Below the pieces are notes generated by a model that was not told where the DNA came from, did no database searches, and saw only the letters and a program-made list of their open reading frames with translations. Both the position numbers and the translations under genes were made by a program. Shown in pieces: positions 49,805 through 57,661 of a stretch of DNA of 64,000 nt. Source of the DNA: Natronococcus pandeyae (lineage in GTDB: Archaea > Halobacteriota > Halobacteria > Halobacteriales > Natrialbaceae); contig NZ_PHNJ01000003.1 in the NCBI RefSeq assembly GCF_008122205.1, positions 248,001 to 312,000 on the forward strand. Direction: 5' to 3'. The number at the start of each line of letters is the position of its first letter. Positions within the stretch are counted from its first letter, which is position 1.

Positions 49805-50902
49805 TCAGGGAACGTCCACGTCGGGTCTCGGCTCGAGTGTCAACTCGACGGTCTGGCGCTCTCCATCGCGGACGACCTCGACCTCGACCGTCTCGCCGGG
49901 TGACGTCTCGAGCGCGAGCGTCGAAGAGAGCCGATCCTGGTTCGGAATCTCCTGGTCGCCGATGGCGATGATCACGTCGCCGCCGACCGGGACCGGATCA
50001 CCGTCGACGGACTCGACGTCGTCTACCGACTCGAGGACATCGTCCGCGGGCGAGTCCGAAACCACGTCGACGATCAGGACGCCCCGTGGCTCCTCGAGGT
50101 CGTTCGCCTCGGCGACCAGCGGCCCGACCGGCAGGACGTTCACCCCGAGGTACGCGTGCTGGTACTCGCCGTCGTCGGCGAGTGCGGGGACGACCCGGTT
50201 CGCGAGCGCCGCGGAGATGGCGAAGCCGATCGTCTGCCCGGCGCCGGCGAAGACGACGCCGAGGACGTCGCCTGCGAGGGTCACGAGCGGGCCGCCACTG
50301 TTCCCGGGGTTGACCGGAGCGTCGGTCTGGATGGCCGCGGGAATCGAGAATCCGGTCGGACTCGGCAGCGAACGGTCGACGCCGCTGACGAGCCCCTGGG
50401 AGATCGAGGCGTCGAGACCGAGCGGGTTGCCGAGGGCGAGCACTTCCTGCCCGACGGTCGGCTCCGTCTCCGTGAACGACAGTCCGTCGGCCGCGTCCGG
50501 GACGTCGTCGACCTCGAGGACGGCCAGGTCGCTGTGGACGTCCGAGCCGGCGACCGACGCCGACCGCCACTGTTCGTCGCGGAACTGGAGTTCGACCTCC
50601 GCCGCGTTGCCGGCCACGTGGTCGTTGGTGACGACGTACCCGTCGACGACGAATCCGGATCCCAGTCCGCCGGGCATCTCGTCGTCATCGCCGTCGCCGA
50701 ACACGTTGACGAGGACGACGGAGTCGATCGTCTCGTCGTAGACCTCCGTATACCGTTCGTCCTGTTCCTGAACCGTGCCTTCGGTACGCCCGACTGCGCT
50801 CCGGGCGGCGTTCGCCGCGACAGATCCGCCGACAGCGCCGAGGGCGACCGTCCCGCCGGTGACGCGAAGCAGTCGCCTGCGCGTGATATCGTCTGGAGTC
50901 AC
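49805..50902 (-). CDS. HtrA-type serine protease (S1C family) with PDZ domain
   Basis: The GTG at 50902 gives 365 residues with a twin-arginine signal (TRRRLLRVTGG), so it is exported folded. The catalytic triad is His95 (TNDHV), Asp125 (HSDLAVLEV) and Ser202 (GNSGGPLV). A PDZ domain occupies the C-terminal 100 residues (AYLGVNVLPVGP, then GDVIIAIGDQEI). It is expected to degrade or refold proteins outside the membrane. It is divergent from the GH15 gene at 51043. Confidence 0.9.
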   Translation of the reverse strand: MTPDDITRRRLLRVTGGTVALGAVGGSVAANAARSAVGRTEGTVQEQDERYTEVYDETIDSVVLVNVFGDGDDDEMPGGLGSGFVVDGYVVTNDHVAGNAAEVELQFRDEQWRSASVAGSDVHSDLAVLEVDDVPDAADGLSFTETEPTVGQEVLALGNPLGLDASISQGLVSGVDRSLPSPTGFSIPAAIQTDAPVNPGNSGGPLVTLAGDVLGVVFAGAGQTIGFAISAALANRVVPALADDGEYQHAYLGVNVLPVGPLVAEANDLEEPRGVLIVDVVSDSPADDVLESVDDVESVDGDPVPVGGDVIIAIGDQEIPNQDRLSSTLALETSPGETVEVEVVRDGERQTVELTLEPRPDVDVP

Positions 50903-51042
50903 GCACCTTGCCACCCCGAGGAGGAAAATAAAACTCCCACCGGCAGCCTCTCGCAGCGTCCCCCTGCACCCGGCGGCTGCCGGCGTACGCTTTTGCCGTC
51001 CCTCTGTGCTACGTACCAGTAACACAGTCTACGGGTCGCTCC

Positions 51043-52956
51043 ATGACAGAAACAGAACACATGCCAATCGAGTATCCACCGCTTCGAGATTACGGGGTTA
51101 TCGGCAACGACGACCGGTGTGCGCTGGTCAGCCGCCAGGGCTCGATCGACTGGTGTTGTTTTCCCCACCTCGAGTCCTCGAGCGTCTTCGCCCGGATTCT
51201 CGACGCCGATCGCGGGGGTCACTTCGCCGTGTATCCGACGGAAACGCACGAGTCGAACCACCGGTACGCGGATCGGACGAACGTTCTCGAGACGAGGTTC
51301 GAGACCGCCACCGGACAGGCGACGGTCACCGACTTCATGCCGATCGACGACGGCGAACCCGACGACGAACGGTTCCAGCAGGCGATCTATCGGCTGCTCG
51401 AGTGCGAACGCGGGACCGTCGAACTCGCCGTCGAGTTCGAGCCGCGGTTCGACTACGCGCGGGCCGATCCGGTGCTCGAGCGAACCGACGACGGCGCGGT
51501 CGCGTCGAGCGACGACGAACGGCTACACCTCGTCGCGGACGACGATATCGAGCCCGAACTCGAGCTCTCGGAGTCGGCCGTGACCGGGACGGTTTCGCTC
51601 GAGGCGGGCGAGCGCTGCTGGATCGGCGTCCAGTACGGTGGCCGCGAGCCGCTGGCGTCGGTCGACCCGAAGACGGTGCTCGACGAGACGAAGCGGTACT
51701 GGCGCTCGTGGCTCGGCAGCCGCGACGGGAAACCGGCGTCGATGCCCGAGCGATGGCACGAGACGGTCGTTCGATCGGAACTGGTGTTGAAACTGCTCAT
51801 CCACCACGAGACCGGCGCGATCCCCGCCGCGGCGACCACCTCGATTCCCGAGAAGATCGGCTCCGACCGGACGTGGGATTACCGGTACAACTGGATCCGG
51901 GACGCGAAGTTCACCGTGCAGGCGCTTCACGATACGGGCCACCGAACGGAGGCCCAGGAGTACTTCGACTGGTTCGTCGACGTCGTGCAGACCGATCCGG
52001 CGGATATCCAGCCGCTCTACGGACTCCACGGCGAAACCGAGATCGACGAAGAGGTCCTCGAGCACCTCTCGGGGTACCGGAACACGCGCCCCGTCCGCAT
52101 CGGGAACGGCGCCGCACCGCAGTGGCAACTGGACGCGTACGGGACGATCGTCCAGGCCATCTACGAGACGATCCAGTTCGACGACGAGGCGGGACTGACG
52201 GCCGACGAGTGGGGCGGCCTTCGCGACCTCGTCGACTACGTCTGCGATCACTGGGAGGAACCCGACGCGGGGATCTGGGAGTTTCGCGACGAGAAACGGC
52301 ATTTCCTGCACTCGAAGCTGCTGTGCTGGGTCGCCCTGGATCGCGGTCTCGCGATCGCAACCGAAAACGGCTTCGACGCGCCGCTCGAGCGCTGGCGCGA
52401 GGAGCGCGATGCCGTCCGGGAAGCCATCGAAGAACGGGGATACAGCGAGGAAGCGGGGAGCTTCGTCCAGCACTTCGAGACCGACGAGGCGATCGACGCG
52501 ACCGCGCTCCTGATCCCGATCTACGAGTTCCTGCCTCCCGAGGACGAACGCGTCCAGAACACGATCGACACCGTTCTCGAGAAGCTGACGACCGACGACG
52601 GACTCGTCGTCCGCTTCGTCGATACCGACATCCGCGAGGACGAGGAGGAAGCGTTCGTGCTCTGTTCGTTCTGGCTGATCGACGCGCTCGTCCTCTCGAA
52701 CCGGCTCGAGCTGGCCGAGACGTACTTCGAGAACGTCCTCGAGTACGCGAGCCCGCTCGGACTCTACTCGGAGAAGATCGACCCCGAGAACGGACAGCTC
52801 CTGGGGAACTTCCCGCAGGCGTTTAGCCACCTCGGACTGATCAACAGCGCCTCGTACCTGACGCGGGCGCTCGAGGTCGACGGGGAGGTCTCGCCGGAGA
52901 ACTTCCACCCTGACGGAGTCGAAACGCTGTTCCAGCGCGAGGGGCCTCCTGACTGA
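51043..52956 (+). CDS. glycoside hydrolase family 15 protein (glucoamylase/trehalase type)
   Basis: A 637-residue GH15 protein. The N-terminal beta-sandwich (about 1-230) begins PPLRDYGVIGNDDRCALVSRQGSIDWCCFP. The (alpha/alpha)6 barrel carries YNWIRDAKFTVQAL and the general acid in DAGIWEFRDEKRHFLHSKLLCW. The general base is in GLYSEKIDPENGQLLGNFPQAFSHLGLI. It resembles the GH15 group of glucan 1,4-alpha-glucosidases and trehalases. No signal peptide is seen, so it is probably cytoplasmic. It is the first gene of the sugar block. Confidence 0.9.
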   Translation: MTETEHMPIEYPPLRDYGVIGNDDRCALVSRQGSIDWCCFPHLESSSVFARILDADRGGHFAVYPTETHESNHRYADRTNVLETRFETATGQATVTDFMPIDDGEPDDERFQQAIYRLLECERGTVELAVEFEPRFDYARADPVLERTDDGAVASSDDERLHLVADDDIEPELELSESAVTGTVSLEAGERCWIGVQYGGREPLASVDPKTVLDETKRYWRSWLGSRDGKPASMPERWHETVVRSELVLKLLIHHETGAIPAAATTSIPEKIGSDRTWDYRYNWIRDAKFTVQALHDTGHRTEAQEYFDWFVDVVQTDPADIQPLYGLHGETEIDEEVLEHLSGYRNTRPVRIGNGAAPQWQLDAYGTIVQAIYETIQFDDEAGLTADEWGGLRDLVDYVCDHWEEPDAGIWEFRDEKRHFLHSKLLCWVALDRGLAIATENGFDAPLERWREERDAVREAIEERGYSEEAGSFVQHFETDEAIDATALLIPIYEFLPPEDERVQNTIDTVLEKLTTDDGLVVRFVDTDIREDEEEAFVLCSFWLIDALVLSNRLELAETYFENVLEYASPLGLYSEKIDPENGQLLGNFPQAFSHLGLINSASYLTRALEVDGEVSPENFHPDGVETLFQREGPPD

Positions 52957-52957
52957 C

Positions 52958-52963
52958 AAAAAA
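52958..52963 (-). terminator. T-run terminator for the gluconate dehydratase gene
   Basis: TTTTTT on the minus strand stands 22-27 bp after the dehydratase stop at 52985, between two convergent genes. It is a typical simple archaeal terminator. Confidence 0.5.
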
Positions 52964-52984
52964 GGTCGTTGTGGTTCTCGAGCG

Positions 52985-54223
52985 TTACGCTTCGTCGAAG
53001 AGTTCCTCACCCTCGACCATGTGCTCCTCGACGACGTCCATGTCGAGGGTCACGCCGAGGCCAGGTTCTTCCGGAATATCGATGTAACCGTCCTCGATGA
53101 CGTCCTCCTGGACGATGTCCTCCCACCAGCCGAGTTCGTAGGAGTGGTACTCGACGGCGAGCGAGTTCGGGATGGCGGCGCCGACGTGGGCGCTGCCCAT
53201 CGTCGCGACCGGCGAGGAGACGTTGTGCATCGCGACCGGGATGTAGTACATGTCCGCGAGGTCGGCGATCTTCCGGGTTTCGCGCATGCCGCCCACCTTG
53301 GGCATGTCGGGCGCGATGATGTCGACGGCCTGGTTCTCGATCAGGCTGCGCTGGCCGTGCTTGCGGTAGACGTTCTCGCCGACGGTGATCGGCGTCGAGG
53401 TGCTCTGGGTGACCTCGCGCTGGACGTCGTGGTTCTCCGGGGGGACGGGGTCTTCGAGCCACCAGACGTCGTACTCCTCGAGGCGCTGTGCGAGGCGCTT
53501 GCCGCTGCCGCCCGAGAAGGTCCAGTGACAGTCGAAGGCGACGTCGGCGCGGTGGCCGACGCGCTCGGTGATCGCCTCGACGATGCTGGCTTTGTGTTCG
53601 ACCTCCACGCCGCGCAGGTGCCGGTTGGCGCGGTCTTTCTCGTGGCCGGAGGGGACGTCGAGGTCGAACTTCAGCGCGTCGTAGCCGAGTTCCTCGACGA
53701 CGCGTTCGGCCTCGTCGGCGCAGGCAACGGGGTCGGCCTCGTCCTCGGTGTGGCAGTCGCAGTAGACACGAACCTCGTCGCGGTACTTGCCGCCGAGCAG
53801 CTGGTAGGCGGGAACGTCGAGGATCTTGCCCGCGAGGTCGTGCAAGGCGACCTCGATGCCCGAGATCGCGGTGACGGTGACGCCGCCGATCGAGCCCTCG
53901 CCGGACATCTTCTGGACGAGGTGCTCGGTGAGGCGGTCGATGTCGAGCGGGTTCTCACCCTGCAGGAAGGGTGTCATCCGTTCGATGAGTTCGGGTGCGC
54001 CGGCGCCCCAGTAGGCCTCCCCGGTGCCGACGATGCCGGCGTCCGTGTAGACGCGGACCAGCGTCCAGGGGAAGTTGCCGTCGATCATCGTGGTCTGGAC
54101 GTCCGTGATCTCGACGTCGCGGCCGTTGCCGCGCTCGCCCGTGACGCCCATCGTCTCCCCGGAGAGCTCTCGCATGGTGTACTCCGCGTTCGGATCGTGT
54201 AGTTTCGAGTAGTCGACTCCCAT
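52985..54223 (-). CDS. gad: D-gluconate dehydratase (enolase/mandelate racemase superfamily)
   Basis: A 412-residue enolase-superfamily protein. The N-terminal capping domain has TDVQTTMIDGNFPWTLVRVYTDAG. The barrel carries the Lys in ALKFDLDVPSG, metal-ligand carboxylates in VAFDCHWTF, EDPVPPEN and ITVGENVY, and the acid/base His in VAMHNVSSPVA. It matches haloarchaeal gluconate dehydratases, which convert gluconate to 2-keto-3-deoxygluconate. The adjacent gdh and kdgA genes support this reading. Its own box A-like element (CTATTAC) is about 30 bp upstream. Confidence 0.88.
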   Translation of the reverse strand: MGVDYSKLHDPNAEYTMRELSGETMGVTGERGNGRDVEITDVQTTMIDGNFPWTLVRVYTDAGIVGTGEAYWGAGAPELIERMTPFLQGENPLDIDRLTEHLVQKMSGEGSIGGVTVTAISGIEVALHDLAGKILDVPAYQLLGGKYRDEVRVYCDCHTEDEADPVACADEAERVVEELGYDALKFDLDVPSGHEKDRANRHLRGVEVEHKASIVEAITERVGHRADVAFDCHWTFSGGSGKRLAQRLEEYDVWWLEDPVPPENHDVQREVTQSTSTPITVGENVYRKHGQRSLIENQAVDIIAPDMPKVGGMRETRKIADLADMYYIPVAMHNVSSPVATMGSAHVGAAIPNSLAVEYHSYELGWWEDIVQEDVIEDGYIDIPEEPGLGVTLDMDVVEEHMVEGEELFDEA

Positions 54224-54315
54224 GGGGTGTAATTCTCACTCGTGATCGTGTAATAGTTTCTATCTCGAGACGTACTGTCCAGCTGACGGATGGTATCGGA
54301 CCGCTGACTGATCGC

Positions 54316-55383
54316 TCAGATCGATGCGAACTCGACCGCCGTCTTCACGACGTCGTCGCCGGTCTCGAACGCCGACTGGTACTCCTCGAGCCCGTAGACG
54401 CCGGTCACGAGGTCGTCGGTCAGCCAGGTGGGCAGCCCCTCGAGCGTGTCGATAGCCGACTCGAAGTGGCCCCGATGGGAGTTGACCGAGCCGACCAGCG
54501 CCTTGTTGTGGAGGACGAACTCCTGGTGGAGTCGGCCGCCGTCGATCTCGAACGACCAGGGCTCGGGAACGCCCAGCAGGACGCCGACGCCGTTCGGGGC
54601 GAGCGCGTCGATCGTTTCGAACGCGTGTTTGGCGTAGCCGGTGGCCTCGTAGACGATGTCGACGGCCTCGTGCACCTCTGAAATCTCGGAAACCGGCGTC
54701 TCGCGCGAGTCGACGTACGTCGAGCCGAGTTCGTCGATGATGTCGATCGACGGGTCGGGTCGGTCGCGCCGCCCGAGACAGTACGTGCGGTCGAGTTCGA
54801 GCACCGACTCGAACATCGCGAGCGTCAGCAGGCCGAGCGAGCCGTTGCCGAGGACGAGTGCCGATTCGGGCTCCCAGTCGAACGCAGATCTGGAGGCGAC
54901 GGCGTGCTCGATGGCCTTCTCGGAGATGCTGATCGGCTCGACGAGGAAGCCGAGCGGGGCGAGGCGTTCGGGGATCGGAACGAGGTACTCCGCGGGGCTG
55001 GTGAAGTACTCCGCCATGAAGCCGTGGGCGCCGACGATGCCGCGCTCGACGTACTCGCCGTCGGGAGCCATGTCGGGTTCGCCGCGTTCGAAGTACTCGT
55101 TGGTGCCGTTCGGCGGTCGACGAACGGTCGGAACGACGTGCTGTCCCTCCTCGAGGGCGGTCCCGTTCGGGTCCTCGACGACGCCGACGGCCTCGTGACC
55201 GAGGACGAGCCGGTCCGCACCGGCCGGGAGGTCGCCGTGGTTGCCCGCGATAACCTCGTGATCGGTTCCGTCGACGCCGACGCGGAGCGTGCGGACGAGC
55301 GCTTCTCCCGGCGCCGGTTCGGGTCGGGGTTTCTCGACGAGGGTCGGTTCGCCGGCCCCCGGTTCGACTGCGATCGCTTGCAT
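54316..55383 (-). CDS. gdh: glucose 1-dehydrogenase (haloarchaeal MDR type)
   Basis: A 355-residue zinc-dependent medium-chain dehydrogenase, very like Haloferax glucose dehydrogenase. Shared signatures are KPRPEPAPGEALVRTLRVGVDGTDHEVI-type N terminus, LVLGHEAVGVV, PTVRRPPNGTNEYFE, ERGIVGAHGFMAEYFTSP, EPISISEKAIEHA, and the nucleotide site VLGNGSLGLLTLA. It oxidises glucose to gluconolactone with NADP preference. It is preceded by a leaderless promoter and a TrmB-like site. It is the first enzyme of the Entner-Doudoroff branch here. Confidence 0.93.
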   Translation of the reverse strand: MQAIAVEPGAGEPTLVEKPRPEPAPGEALVRTLRVGVDGTDHEVIAGNHGDLPAGADRLVLGHEAVGVVEDPNGTALEEGQHVVPTVRRPPNGTNEYFERGEPDMAPDGEYVERGIVGAHGFMAEYFTSPAEYLVPIPERLAPLGFLVEPISISEKAIEHAVASRSAFDWEPESALVLGNGSLGLLTLAMFESVLELDRTYCLGRRDRPDPSIDIIDELGSTYVDSRETPVSEISEVHEAVDIVYEATGYAKHAFETIDALAPNGVGVLLGVPEPWSFEIDGGRLHQEFVLHNKALVGSVNSHRGHFESAIDTLEGLPTWLTDDLVTGVYGLEEYQSAFETGDDVVKTAVEFASI

Positions 55384-55403
55384 GGCTCGACAGTAGGATT
55401 CAG

Positions 55404-55413
55404 AGAATAAAAG
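55404..55413 (-). promoter_or_regulatory. box A of gdh
   Basis: TCTTTTATTC (minus strand) is centred 26 bp before the ATG at 55383, so the gdh mRNA should be leaderless. Confidence 0.65.
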
Positions 55414-55415
55414 AT

Positions 55416-55431
55416 TACCCAGTCTGTAGTA
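55416..55431 (-). promoter_or_regulatory. candidate TrmB operator upstream of gdh
   Basis: TACT-ACAGACT-GGGTA on the minus strand differs in one base from the TACT-N7-GAGTA motif reported for TrmB of Halobacterium. It ends 2 bp upstream of the gdh box A. In Halobacterium, an upstream position is linked to activation, so activation when glucose is low is inferred. Confidence 0.5.
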
Positions 55432-55659
55432 AAAGTTTGAATGGCGGTCGGGGGAGCGCCAGTAACGATCGGACCCGTCCCACCGTTCGATGGCTGTACA
55501 GCAACACAGCCTCCACGAAACGTGCCGTCGGCTCGAGGACGGCGATACCCAGTCGAGTGCGTCGAGAAGATGCTCGAGCGGCTGCGTCGTGTCCGTAGCC
55601 GCTCCCTGCCCGTCAGGACGGTCGTTTGCGCCGATTCCGGCGCTGCCCTCCGGTTTTGG

Positions 55660-56313
55660 TTATTCCTCCCGCGCGTCCTCGACGGCTTCGACGAACGCGG
55701 CGGCCGTCTCGCGGACCTGGTCCATATCGTTCTCGGCGATCGCCTCGTAGTCGACGATCGAACTGCCGGCTCCGACGGCGACGGCGCCGGCGTCGAAGTA
55801 GTCGGCGACGTTGTCGCGGCCGATGCCGCCGGTCGGAATGACGGAAACGTCGCCCAGCGGGCCCTGCAGCGCGCCGATGTGTCCCGGACCGACCGTCGAG
55901 GCGGGGAACATCTTGAGGATGTCCGCGCCGGCGTCGATCGCAGTGACGGCCTCCGTCGGCGTCATCACGCCGGGCGCCGAGAGCACGCCGTGGCGGTTGC
56001 AGACGCGGACGACCTCGGCGTCGGTGTGCGGCGAGACGACGAACTCGGCGCCGGCGTCGATCACCGACTGGGCGCTCGCGGCGTCGAGGACGGTGCCGGC
56101 GCCGACGACCGCGTCGGTGTCCGCCAGTTCGCGATCGATTGCAGCGATCTTCTCGTACGTTCGCGTGTCGTCCGCGGTGACCTCGAGCGCGCCGACGCCC
56201 GCCTCGTACATCGCCCGCGCGACCGGAACGACCTGCTCCTCGTCGACGCCGCGAAGCACGGCGAGGACGCCGTTCTCGACGATACGATCCTCGATCGCTT
56301 CTGCCTCAGTCAT
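55660..56313 (-). CDS. kdgA: KDPG/KDG aldolase (class I)
   Basis: A 217-residue class I aldolase: GVLAVLRG (14-22), the catalytic Glu44 in ALEVTADD, GAGTVLD, and the Schiff-base Lys134 in ILKMFPAST. PTGGIGRDNV binds the phosphate. It cleaves 2-keto-3-deoxy-6-phosphogluconate into pyruvate and glyceraldehyde 3-phosphate, the last ED step. It lies 129 bp downstream of trmB on the same strand with no clear box A, so it may be co-transcribed with trmB. Confidence 0.92.
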   Translation of the reverse strand: MTEAEAIEDRIVENGVLAVLRGVDEEQVVPVARAMYEAGVGALEVTADDTRTYEKIAAIDRELADTDAVVGAGTVLDAASAQSVIDAGAEFVVSPHTDAEVVRVCNRHGVLSAPGVMTPTEAVTAIDAGADILKMFPASTVGPGHIGALQGPLGDVSVIPTGGIGRDNVADYFDAGAVAVGAGSSIVDYEAIAENDMDQVRETAAAFVEAVEDAREE

Positions 56314-56442
56314 CCGTGTTCCCTCCGCGTACGGGGTTCTGCCGGGCGATCCGCCGCGAGGAATGCATCTCTGCGCACGGTTCGGTCGATAGCAAGCGGA
56401 AATCCATCACGACGACGTTCACCGTCCCCTCCCAAGAACGTT

Positions 56443-57504
56443 TCACTCCTCGAGGGGTCGAATCGTGACCGAGTCGGCCTCGAAGTCCTCGAGGAACGCA
56501 CCGGAGCCACCGATCGTGTACCGTTCGCCGTCGATCCGGATCTCGAAGGCGTTCTCGATCGGGAGCGTCGAGGTGGCCGGTCGGACGAGGCTCTGCCGGA
56601 CCGCGACGACTTCCCCGGTGAGCGTCGACGGCAGGTCGTGATCGCCGAGCGGCGTGCCCGTGACGGTCGCCTCGATCGGTCGCTCCGTCGCCTGATGGAG
56701 CGCGATCTGGAAGACCGCGTTGCGAAAGCCCTCGTAGGTCTGTGGCAGATCGCTGGGCGTCGTAACGTACCGTTCCTCGGCGGTCGGCCAGTAGTTCGCC
56801 AGAAACGAACCGGCGAGAACGGGGGCGAGTTGCTCCTGGGTGAGCGAGATGGCCTTGGTGTCGCTCGTCGAGGAAGTCAACAGTTCGCTCGGTGCGAGCA
56901 GACCGTGTTGTCGATCGACCGTCAGCATCGTCGGGACGAGGGCGTCCCACGTCCGGACCGTACTGGCCGTCCCGGCCAGCGAGGCGATATCCCGGTGTTC
57001 GTCTCCGGTCGCGCCGAGCAGGAGGAGCACGAGCACGCCCCGGTCGACGGTCTCCTCGAGCGTCGGGCGGATCTGCGGGAGCATCTCGGCGGGAAGCGAG
57101 AGCGTCACCTCCGTCTCGGCGTTCGAAAGCAGGCTTTGAATCCGTTTGAGGACCGTCTGCCGGGACTTGATCACCTCGAACTGCTCGCCGGTTCGTTCGG
57201 TCTTCGTGTACCGCGACCGGATCTCCGGTTCGATATCCTCGACGCTGCGGGTGAGCCGATCGACGACCGTCTCGGGCGGAACGGGCCGGATAAGTGTCGG
57301 CACCGAGTGGTCGTCGACCTCGACGAAGCCGCGTTCTTCCAGCTCCTCGCTGATACTGTAGACGTAGCGCTTGGAGACGTCGGCGGCGTCCGCGATGGTG
57401 CTCGCCTTCGACTCTCCGTGCTCGAGGATCGCGAGATAGGTGTCGATCTCCTTCTTCGAGAGGCCGAATCGCTCGAGTAACCCGGCGAGGTCGTCGTCGT
57501 CCAT
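56443..57504 (-). CDS. trmB: TrmB-family sugar-sensing transcriptional regulator
   Basis: A 353-residue TrmB protein. The N-terminal winged helix (about 8-75) has LLERFGLSKKEIDTYLAILEHGESKASTIADAADVSKRYVYSI. A coiled-coil linker (about 95-120) follows, then an effector domain of the PLD-like TrmB type with a C-terminal sugar-binding module. It is expected to sense glucose and control gluconeogenic and ED genes. It is divergent from the GH15 gene and shares its 157-bp promoter region. Its own box A (TATTTTAC) is at about 57534-57542. Confidence 0.9.
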   Translation of the reverse strand: MDDDDLAGLLERFGLSKKEIDTYLAILEHGESKASTIADAADVSKRYVYSISEELEERGFVEVDDHSVPTLIRPVPPETVVDRLTRSVEDIEPEIRSRYTKTERTGEQFEVIKSRQTVLKRIQSLLSNAETEVTLSLPAEMLPQIRPTLEETVDRGVLVLLLLGATGDEHRDIASLAGTASTVRTWDALVPTMLTVDRQHGLLAPSELLTSSTSDTKAISLTQEQLAPVLAGSFLANYWPTAEERYVTTPSDLPQTYEGFRNAVFQIALHQATERPIEATVTGTPLGDHDLPSTLTGEVVAVRQSLVRPATSTLPIENAFEIRIDGERYTIGGSGAFLEDFEADSVTIRPLEE

Positions 57505-57595
57505 GGAACTACGTCAACGATTGCACGGTCACCGTAAAATATGCTCGGTCGCCGCCGTCCCGCGGGTTTTCCCTCACTGACCCATCTCCGTTCGA

Positions 57596-57610
57596 TCACT
57601 TTGAAAGTGA
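57596..57610. promoter_or_regulatory. 15-bp perfect palindrome upstream of the second GH15 gene
   Basis: TCACTTT-G-AAAGTGA is a perfect inverted repeat in the trmB/GH15 intergenic region, 20 bp upstream of the GH15 box A. The half-site TCAC/GTGA resembles TrmB-family motifs in Thermococcales, but spacing differs (7 rather than 5). It is a candidate operator. Confidence 0.45.
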
Positions 57611-57628
57611 GAATACATTTTTCAACAA

Positions 57629-57637
57629 GATTTAATG
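57629..57637 (+). promoter_or_regulatory. box A of the second GH15 gene
   Basis: GATTTAATG is centred about 29 bp before the ATG at 57662. It supports that start over the in-frame ATG at 57635, which would sit on the box. Confidence 0.5.
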
Positions 57638-57661
57638 GACCGCGGACGAAGCTGGTATACG

